From positions 1-5,054 of the forward strand of contig JAUYFR010000042.1 of the NCBI GenBank assembly GCA_030690855.1: a stretch of DNA of 5,054 bases, read 5' to 3'. This document shows positions 1-3,988 of the stretch, piece after piece. The position numbers and the translations under genes were made by a program. Numbering within the stretch: the stretch's first letter is position 1; each line of letters starts with the position of its first letter. The notes under the pieces were generated by a model. That model had not been told where the DNA came from. It saw only the letters and a list, made by a program, of their open reading frames with translations, and ran no database searches. Source of the stretch: Gallionellaceae bacterium. GTDB taxonomy: Bacteria > Pseudomonadota > Gammaproteobacteria > Burkholderiales > Gallionellaceae.

Positions 1-374
1 ACGATGGCGAGGTAATCGCCGCGCAATCTCAACGTTGGGGCACCCAGTAATACACCAAAAAAACAAGCCCACAACGCGCCCAGCGGCAACACTGCCCACA
101 ACGGCCAATGCAAACCGAACTGCGGCGAACCAAGCAATGCGTAGGTATAAGCCCCCACCGCAAAGAACGCGATGTAGCCTAAATCAAGCAACCCAGCGTA
201 ACCCACCACGATATTTAAACCCAGCGCCAGCATGATGTAGAGCAAAGCAAAGTCGGCGATACGCACCCAACCTTGCCCCAGCAGTGAGTCAGTGACAAAT
301 GGAAATATTAGCAACGCAAAAGCGAAGGCCGCCATCAGCGGTACGGATTTTTTATTAAGCACGTTCAGCAACAC
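1..374 (-). CDS. livM: Branched-chain amino acid ABC transporter permease LivM, N-terminal part (runs off the window)
   Basis: This is the second inner-membrane permease of the high-affinity branched-chain amino acid (HAAT) ABC importer and would pair with LivH. The window holds 124 complete codons; the gene continues past position 1. Translation shows a first hydrophobic segment at residues 12-27, then the family-typical stretch LGLNIVVGYAGLLDLGYIAF (50-69) continuing to about residue 81. A further hydrophobic segment at about 92-112 is followed by PTLRLRGDYLAI (113-124), which is highly characteristic of LivM. I place the start at GTG 374-372, which overlaps the livH end by 20 bp. TTG 371-369 is equally plausible, because AGGAG at 382-378 is 3 nt from the GTG but 6 nt from the TTG. 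The first ATG (335-333) has no Shine-Dalgarno sequence. Family assignment is firm; the exact start is not. The downstream ATPase genes livG and livF would be expected outside the window. Confidence 0.93.
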   Translation of the reverse strand, partial: MLLNVLNKKSVPLMAAFAFALLIFPFVTDSLLGQGWVRIADFALLYIMLALGLNIVVGYAGLLDLGYIAFFAVGAYTYALLGSPQFGLHWPLWAVLPLGALWACFFGVLLGAPTLRLRGDYLAI

Positions 375-1278
375 GCTCTCCTAACAAACCCGACGGTCTA
401 AGCACCAACACCGCAATCAACACACAAAAAGCAAATACATCCTGATAGTTGCTACCGAAAAATCCGCCCGTGATATCCCCGATGTAGCCCGCACCTAAGC
501 TCTCAATCAAACCAAGCACTACACCGCCCAACATCGCGCCGCGCAGATTGCCAATACCGCCCAACACCGCCGCTGTAAAAGCTTTCAGCCCGAGCATGAA
601 ACCCATGTAGTAATGCACGATGCCGTAGTTGGCACTAACCATAAAGCCCGCTACCGCAGCGAGTGCAGAACCGAGCATAAAAGTGGCGGAGATTACGCGA
701 TTGGTATCGACGCCCATCAACATCGCCGCAGAGGGATTTTCTGCCACGGCACGCATGGCACGACCAAGGCGTGTGCGATGCACCAATAACATCAAACTAA
801 CCATCATCAGTAGCGCGATAAACACTATCGCTATTTGCACACTAGTAATAATTGCGCCTCCCACAGCGTGTAGCTCGTTAGTGAATGGCATGGGAAAAGG
901 ATGGTACTCACGCCCCCAGATCATCATCGCTAAATTTTGTAAAACGATGGAAACGCCAATCGCAGTGATTAAAGGAGCGAGTCGTGGCGCGTTACGTAGT
1001 GGGCGATAAGCAATACGCTCGATGCCATAACCCAAGACCATACAGGCAGATACAGCGACCATCAAACTGAGCAGTACGGCAAGCACGGGTGAAAATGCGG
1101 CAGCCAACAACGCCTGCAACACGGCCAACGCCACCATCGCGCCCACCATCACCACTTCGCCATGCGCAAAATTGATGAGACCGAGAATGCCATAGACCAT
1201 GGTGTAGCCGAGCGCGACTAAGGCGTACACACTGCCTTGCACTAGGCCATTAATGATTTGCTGAAGAAAAATATCCAC
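355..1278 (-). CDS. livH: Branched-chain amino acid ABC transporter permease LivH
   Basis: This is an inner-membrane permease of the HAAT-type amino acid importer, 307 residues long against 308 for E. coli LivH. It is hydrophobic throughout. Recognisable family blocks are the N-terminal INGLVQGSVYALVALGYTMV (9-28), GLINFAHGE (33-41), the cytoplasmic EAA-like coupling loop RLGRAMRAVAENPSAAMLMG (170-189) that would contact the LivG/LivF ATPases, and AAVLGGIGNLRGAMLGG (236-252). The start is GTG (1278-1276): an in-frame TAA lies two codons upstream and the family N-terminus begins exactly here. No Shine-Dalgarno sequence is visible in the preceding 15 nt, which directly abut the inverted-repeat element at 1294-1401. 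The gene lies downstream of livK and overlaps the livM start, consistent with one livKHM transcript. Confidence 0.96.
   Translation of the reverse strand: MDIFLQQIINGLVQGSVYALVALGYTMVYGILGLINFAHGEVVMVGAMVALAVLQALLAAAFSPVLAVLLSLMVAVSACMVLGYGIERIAYRPLRNAPRLAPLITAIGVSIVLQNLAMMIWGREYHPFPMPFTNELHAVGGAIITSVQIAIVFIALLMMVSLMLLVHRTRLGRAMRAVAENPSAAMLMGVDTNRVISATFMLGSALAAVAGFMVSANYGIVHYYMGFMLGLKAFTAAVLGGIGNLRGAMLGGVVLGLIESLGAGYIGDITGGFFGSNYQDVFAFCVLIAVLVLRPSGLLGERVAERA
378..382 (-). promoter_or_regulatory. Ribosome binding site of livM inside the livH 3' end
   Basis: AGGAG on the minus strand lies within the last codons of livH. It is 3 nt from the GTG at 374 and 6 nt from the TTG at 371, so it supports a non-ATG start for livM that overlaps livH, but it does not decide between the two codons. 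Confidence 0.55.
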
Positions 1279-1293
1279 GGATTACGAGAGTGC

Positions 1294-1401
1294 CGTCATT
1301 CCGGCGAAGGCCGGAATCCAGCGATTTTCTATAAGGCTTTTTTGACTTCGCGGTGTGAAACAATATTTTTTGACTAGATTCCGGCCTTCGCCGGAATGAC
1401 G
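1294..1401. repeat. 108-bp REP/MITE-like element with perfect 25-bp terminal inverted repeats
   Basis: Positions 1294-1318 and 1377-1401 are exact reverse complements over 25 bp. Each arm is also a palindrome: an 8-bp stem ATTCCGGC/GCCGGAAT with a 4-base loop (1298-1317 and 1378-1397). The RNA could therefore form two small hairpins or one long one. The 58-bp centre is AT-rich and contains a 10-bp direct repeat TTTTTTGACT (1338-1347 and 1366-1375). No target-site duplication is obvious. The GTCATTCCGGCGAAGGCCGG type of sequence is a common dispersed repeat in proteobacterial genomes. The element fills most of the livK-livH gap. No U-tract follows either arm, so it does not look like an intrinsic terminator. 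By analogy with REP hairpins downstream of binding-protein genes such as malE, it may stabilise the livK mRNA end and lower permease expression; that role is inference. Confidence 0.85.
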
Positions 1402-1424
1402 AGTTGATGAATTTAGAATAGGCA

Positions 1425-2603
1425 TTAAGGTGCTACACCACCCATTGTCTCGATCACTTGCCACTTACCTTCGCGCACTTGATACAAAGTGATCGCGCCA
1501 CCTTTAAGGTCACCCTTCTCATCAAAGGCAATTTTCGCCGTTACGCCTTCATGTATCACCTTGCCCAATTCCGGCAAATATTTAGCAGGCTCGGCCGAAT
1601 CCGCTTTTTGCATCGCAGCAATCATCACGTTCACTGCGTCATAGCAATAAGGGGCATACAGCTGAATCGGTTGTTTGAATTGCGTTTCATAACGTGTTGC
1701 AAAATCACGTCCACTGGGCATTTTGTCTAACGGCACGCCGGGGAGTGAAGCATAAGCACCTTCAGCAGCAGCCCCTGCATTGGCAATCAGTTTCGGCGTG
1801 TAACCACCATCGCCCATCATAAAGTGTACTTTCATGCCCAATGCACGAAGCTGTTTAACCATTGGCGCACCTTGAGGATCCATACCGCCAAAGAAAATCA
1901 GATCAGCCTGCTTGCCTTTAATTGAGGTCAACACCGCCGCAAAATCAATCGCTTTATCAGTGGTGTATTGACGCGATACGATCTGCGCCCCACTCGCTTC
2001 AGCTGACTTTACGAACTCATCAGCAATACCTTGGCCGTAAGCGGTACGATCATCAATCACGGCGATTTTTTTCGCATTCAGATTTTTCGCGGCAAATTCA
2101 CCCAGCACCTTACCTTGCTGAGCATCATTCGCCATCACGCGAAAGGCGGTTTTAAAGCCTTGCGCGGTGTAGGCGACGGCGGTCGCTGAAGGAGAAATTT
2201 GTGGAATGCTATTTTCACTATAAATACGCGAAGCAGGAATGGTCGTACCGGAATTGAGGTGACCGATCACCCCGTTCACTTTGGCATCGACCAATTTTTG
2301 CGCAACGATGGTCGCTGTCTTTGGATCGGTTTGGTCGTCTTCGCTGAGCAACTCGAAGCGCACTTTTTTACCCCCGATGATCACACCTTTAGCATTGGCA
2401 TCTTCAATCGCCATACGCGTACCGTTTTCATTATCTTTACCGATATGCGCCTGAGGCCCCGTGAGCGGAGCTGAAGCACCTATTTTCACCACGACTTCGC
2501 CAGCACCTTGAGGTTTCGCTACTTGAGTTTCAGATTTGCCACAGGCAGACAGTGCAACAATGAGGAATACAAAGAAAAATCGCAGGAATTGATTGAAATG
2601 CAT
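1425..2603 (-). CDS. livK: Branched-chain amino acid ABC transporter substrate-binding protein (LivK/LivJ family), predicted lipoprotein
   Basis: This is the periplasmic binding component of the HAAT importer, 392 residues long. It has the two-lobed Leu/Ile/Val-binding fold signatures: IGASAPLTGPQAHIG (41-55), GHLNSGTTIPAS (114-125), SPSAT (137-141), DDRTAYGQG (164-172), GGMDPQG (219-225), APYCYDAV (327-334) and FDEKGDLKG (360-368). The N-terminus is a short hydrophobic signal ending in a lipobox, LSAC at 18-21, followed by Gly22, so the mature protein is probably lipid-anchored; E. coli LivJ and LivK are soluble. By-eye comparison with E. coli LivJ shows the alpha-carboxylate and ammonium contacts largely kept (Ser118, Thr141, Asp245 for Glu226). 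The side-chain pocket is changed (Ile54 for Tyr18, Met221 for Tyr202), and both disulfide cysteines are absent. The specificity could therefore differ from Leu/Ile/Val. The start is ATG 2603-2601, with a weak TTGGAT Shine-Dalgarno sequence 7 nt upstream. It is the first gene of the operon, behind the promoter at 2636-2664. Confidence 0.93.
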   Translation of the reverse strand: MHFNQFLRFFFVFLIVALSACGKSETQVAKPQGAGEVVVKIGASAPLTGPQAHIGKDNENGTRMAIEDANAKGVIIGGKKVRFELLSEDDQTDPKTATIVAQKLVDAKVNGVIGHLNSGTTIPASRIYSENSIPQISPSATAVAYTAQGFKTAFRVMANDAQQGKVLGEFAAKNLNAKKIAVIDDRTAYGQGIADEFVKSAEASGAQIVSRQYTTDKAIDFAAVLTSIKGKQADLIFFGGMDPQGAPMVKQLRALGMKVHFMMGDGGYTPKLIANAGAAAEGAYASLPGVPLDKMPSGRDFATRYETQFKQPIQLYAPYCYDAVNVMIAAMQKADSAEPAKYLPELGKVIHEGVTAKIAFDEKGDLKGGAITLYQVREGKWQVIETMGGVAP

Positions 2604-2635
2604 GGTGAAAATCCAATGAGCAAAATGACGAGCGG

Positions 2636-2664
2636 ATTATGCGGAGCGTCCTTGCGCTTGTCAA
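2636..2664 (-). promoter_or_regulatory. Sigma-70 promoter of the livKHM operon
   Basis: The -35 box TTGACA (2664-2659) matches consensus fully. The spacer is exactly 17 bp (2658-2642) and the -10 box CATAAT (2641-2636) matches five of six positions. Transcription would begin near 2629, giving a 5' leader of about 26 nt before the livK ATG. The promoter lies only 11 bp beyond the end of the cytochrome terminator's T-tract, which insulates the two units. No operator-like palindrome is visible near it. Activity is inferred from the match to consensus. Confidence 0.85.
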
Positions 2665-2675
2665 TTTGAGGACGT

Positions 2676-2699
2676 AAAAAAGCCGGCTTGCGCCGGCCT
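2676..2699 (-). terminator. Rho-independent terminator of the cytochrome c gene
   Basis: On the minus strand, GCCGGC (2697-2692), loop GCAA (2691-2688) and GCCGGC (2687-2682) form a perfect 6-bp GC stem capped by a GNRA-type tetraloop, directly followed by six T residues (2681-2676). It begins about 19 nt after the cytochrome stop codon. Weak G-T and A-T pairing with the T-tract can extend the base of the stem. Confidence 0.95.
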
Positions 2700-2717
2700 C
2701 TTAGCAACGAATCCGAA

Positions 2718-3026
2718 TTACTTCAAAGTGCCGATGAATGCCAACAGTTCCTTCATATCTTCATCGCTAACTTTTGGGTTAGCTGGCATTGGCATAGAAC
2801 CCCAAACACCTGAACCACCTTTTTTAATTTTGTCGCCAAGCTTAGAAACGTCACCCTTGTACTTAACAGCAATATCTTTCCAAGATGGACCAACCACTTT
2901 TTTGTCAATTGCGTGGCAAGCTGTGCAATTATTTTTCTTTGCCACTGCAGGCATATCAACAGCCATTGCAGAACCAGCAACCATCAAGCCTGCTGCTGCG
3001 ATCATGCTAACCAAAATAGATTTCAT
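2718..3026 (-). CDS. Small periplasmic class I cytochrome c (c551/c552 type)
   Basis: This is a soluble electron carrier of the periplasm, 102 residues before processing. Residues 1-22 are a Sec signal peptide ending SAMA, with likely cleavage before Val23, leaving a mature protein of about 80 residues; Pseudomonas c551 has 82. The haem-attachment motif is CTACH (34-38), with His38 as proximal ligand, followed by VGPSWKDIA (45-53). The distal ligand is most likely Met80 in WGSMPMPANP (75-84), which matches the PMPxN context of c551/c552 proteins. Codon choice, for example GGT and GCT, looks like that of a well expressed gene. The start is ATG 3026-3024 with AGGGGA 8 nt upstream. The gene has its own putative promoter and a strong terminator, so it is probably monocistronic, although readthrough from parA is possible. 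The physiological partner, such as a terminal oxidase, denitrification enzyme or peroxidase, cannot be told from this window. Confidence 0.96.
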   Translation of the reverse strand: MKSILVSMIAAAGLMVAGSAMAVDMPAVAKKNNCTACHAIDKKVVGPSWKDIAVKYKGDVSKLGDKIKKGGSGVWGSMPMPANPKVSDEDMKELLAFIGTLK

Positions 3027-3034
3027 AGTTCTCT

Positions 3035-3040
3035 TCCCCT
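3035..3040 (-). promoter_or_regulatory. Ribosome binding site of the cytochrome c gene
   Basis: AGGGGA lies 8 nt before the ATG at 3026. It is the strongest Shine-Dalgarno sequence in the window and fixes the start codon. Confidence 0.85.
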
Positions 3041-3064
3041 AAAAAGTAAACATCTAATAAATTT

Positions 3065-3078
3065 GGGACCAGCGTCCC
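3065..3078 (-). other. Small hairpin in the putative cytochrome c leader
   Basis: GGGAC, loop GCTG, GTCCC forms a 5-bp stem just downstream of the proposed -10 box, so it would lie at or near the 5' end of the transcript. The sequence after it (AAATTTATT) is not a proper T-tract, so I do not call it a terminator for parA. It could protect the 5' end of the mRNA or have no role. Confidence 0.35.
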
Positions 3079-3085
3079 TAATCGC

Positions 3086-3113
3086 ATTCTAAACAACTCC
3101 ATCGACTTTGCAA
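3086..3113 (-). promoter_or_regulatory. Putative sigma-70 promoter of the cytochrome c gene
   Basis: TTGCAA (3113-3108, four of six consensus positions), a 16-bp spacer and TAGAAT (3091-3086, five of six positions) lie in the 130-bp gap between parA and the cytochrome gene. Initiation near 3079 would give a leader of roughly 50 nt. The -35 box overlaps a small GCAAA/TTTGC inverted repeat (3110-3124). This is a plausible but unproven promoter. Confidence 0.5.
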
Positions 3114-3156
3114 ACCTGCTTTGCCAACGTTAAATCCAATAACGCCTGATCAATGA

Positions 3157-3780
3157 TTAAGTTGACACATCATCAACTTCAAGCCATGAAATCAACCCTG
3201 CCCACTGCTCCAAGTCTTGCTCCACAAGGTGAGGTGGCAAATCAAAGATGCTCTTACCTTCAAATGCCGCGTTAACGTAACCCTGTGCTTCACGCAGATA
3301 TGCCAACACCGGCAAATCGAGTTGCTCAAGAAATTGCTCTAAAGTGGCTGCCGCACGCGTTCTCGGCGCCATGCGCATTCCCACCACACCAATCTGCACA
3401 CGACCTTTCCGCGCTACTTTTAGCTTGCTGAGCTCGCGCAAAAAATCATGGCTGGCTTGGATGTCAAATAAAGACGGCGCAATCGGCACGATAATTTTGT
3501 GCGCCAACTTAACCGCATGCTCCAAATTTTTACCATGCAGACCCGCTGGAGAGTCAATTACCAGCACATCAACATGTTTGGCTTTCTCTTTCTCAGCTAA
3601 CGGCCAAATAATAGGTAAGCTACTGTCACGCTGCGCCAACCATAAGTTAGCTGACTTCTGGCGATCGAGGTCAAGCATTGCGACATGCTTTCCAGTCGAC
3701 GCCAAATAGCCCGCAACATTGGTACTCAATGTTGTCTTGCCGCTACCGCCTTTAGGATTGGCGATCAGAATTGCTTGCAT
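3157..3780 (-). CDS. ParA/MinD-family ATPase, orphan (no ParB nearby)
   Basis: This is a cytosolic deviant-Walker P-loop ATPase of 207 residues, of the family that positions chromosomes, plasmids or protein complexes by ATP-dependent dimerisation. The visible motifs are deviant Walker A KGGSGKTT (10-17, signature Lys10 and catalytic Lys15), Walker A' DLDRQKSANLWLAQR (37-51, with Arg where most ParA proteins have Pro in DPQ), Walker B VLVIDSPAG (72-80) and the C-terminal AAFEGKSIFDLP (171-182). No N-terminal helix-turn-helix is present, as in small chromosomal or type Ib ParA proteins. I chose ATG 3780-3778 over the ATG at 3807 because AGGTGG lies 7 nt upstream and the family N-terminus begins with the first beta strand, MQAILIANPKGG. 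The start overlaps the stop of the upstream small ORF (TAATG), which suggests translational coupling within an ilvD transcript. The cargo is unknown; neither a parB nor an obvious partner gene is visible. Confidence 0.88.
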   Translation of the reverse strand: MQAILIANPKGGSGKTTLSTNVAGYLASTGKHVAMLDLDRQKSANLWLAQRDSSLPIIWPLAEKEKAKHVDVLVIDSPAGLHGKNLEHAVKLAHKIIVPIAPSLFDIQASHDFLRELSKLKVARKGRVQIGVVGMRMAPRTRAAATLEQFLEQLDLPVLAYLREAQGYVNAAFEGKSIFDLPPHLVEQDLEQWAGLISWLEVDDVST

Positions 3781-3848
3781 TATTTTTCCACCTGCAACAC
3801 GTCGCATACCGCACCTTTGTCAGCGGACGTCACCATTAAGGCGTTGGC
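3778..3848 (-). repeat. Diverged second copy of the ilvD 3' end
   Basis: This 71-bp stretch aligns without gaps to 3918-3988, offset by 140 bp, with 57 of 71 bases identical. It encodes MVTSADKGAV-C-DV-L-QVEK-stop, against MVTSADKGAV-R-DV-S-QVEK-stop in ilvD. Within that core, seven of the differences are silent, including the stop codon change, and only two residues differ. The copy includes the AGGTGG ribosome binding site and the ATG that starts parA. Confidence 0.9.
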
Positions 3849-3920
3849 CTGCGAACGACGGAGCAGTGGCTCCACTTCAGTGGAGATGCGACCCGGTAGC
3901 AGTGCCCTACGCCGCCACAT
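3780..3920 (-). CDS. 46-codon small ORF carrying a copy of the IlvD C-terminus (possible relic)
   Basis: The ORF starts at ATG 3920-3918, overlapping the ilvD stop as TGATG, and ends at TAA 3782-3780, overlapping the parA start as TAATG. AGGTGG at 3933-3928 lies 7 nt before its ATG. The N-terminal 28 residues (MWRRRALLPG and so on) are Arg-rich and match nothing I recognise. Residues 29-46 duplicate the IlvD C-terminus (MVTSADKGAV, DV, QVEK) with two substitutions. It has no signal peptide or membrane segment. It could be a translated leader whose reading couples parA to ilvD, a relic of a second ilvD gene, or simply a scar that happens to stay open. The stop/start overlaps at both ends are what make it more than a chance ORF. 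I do not assign a protein function. Confidence 0.45.
   Translation of the reverse strand: MWRRRALLPGRISTEVEPLLRRSQANALMVTSADKGAVCDVLQVEK
3788..3793 (-). promoter_or_regulatory. Ribosome binding site of the parA-like gene
   Basis: AGGTGG lies 7 nt before the ATG at 3780, inside the last codons of the 46-codon ORF. Its sequence and spacing are identical to the site before that small ORF, because it lies in the duplicated ilvD tail. It decides the parA start in favour of 3780 over 3807. Confidence 0.75.
3849..3917. other. 69-bp segment between the two ilvD tails, with a hairpin and short repeats
   Basis: This segment separates the two ilvD-tail copies and does not resemble the ilvD region at the equivalent distance upstream. 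It contains a perfect 6-bp inverted repeat CTCCAC/GTGGAG with loop TTCA (3870-3885). It also has three CAGTG words (3864-3868, 3878-3882, 3900-3904), two of them within AGCAGTG. It may belong to a dispersed repeat family; that is untested. Confidence 0.5.
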
Positions 3921-3988
3921 CATTTCTCCACCTGCGAAACATCACGTACCGCGCCTTTGTCAGCCGAGGTCACCATCGCGGCGTAGGC
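3918..3988 (-). repeat. ilvD-resident copy of the duplicated 71-bp tail
   Basis: This is the partner of the repeat at 3778-3848. It encodes the last 23 codons of ilvD, with the TGA stop, and carries the AGGTGG motif (3933-3928) that precedes the ATG of the 46-codon ORF. Upstream of 3988 the similarity between the two copies fades quickly. Confidence 0.9.

Noticed and set aside
629..1009. 126-residue plus-strand frame inside livH
   Set aside because: It is an antisense shadow of a conserved permease gene, with no independent support.
1319..1376. Promoter for livH inside the repeat centre
   Set aside because: A TATAGA-like -10 is present on the minus strand, but no -35 lies at acceptable spacing.
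1294..1401. Intrinsic terminator after livK
   Set aside because: The hairpins are strong, but neither arm is followed by a T-tract on the minus strand, and livH and livM continue the operon.
1282..1464. 60-residue minus-strand reading frame ending in WIPAFAGMT
   Set aside because: It is a translation of the inverted-repeat element plus the end of livK in another frame. The HSGEGRN and WIPAFAGMT words are familiar artefacts of this repeat type.
2519..2707. 62-residue minus-strand frame across the livK start
   Set aside because: It overlaps the terminator, the livK promoter and the livK signal sequence out of frame, and has no family resemblance.
2728..3042. 104-residue plus-strand frame opposite cytochrome c
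   Set aside because: It is the mirror of the cytochrome coding strand; the minus-strand protein has a full haem site, a signal peptide and a ribosome binding site.
3065..3078. Terminator for parA
   Set aside because: The stem is only 5 bp and the following AAATTTATT lacks a run of T residues. It also lies downstream of a likely promoter.
3781..3807. Longer parA start at ATG 3807
   Set aside because: The extra nine residues precede the first beta strand without matching the family, while the ATG at 3780 has AGGTGG at ideal spacing.
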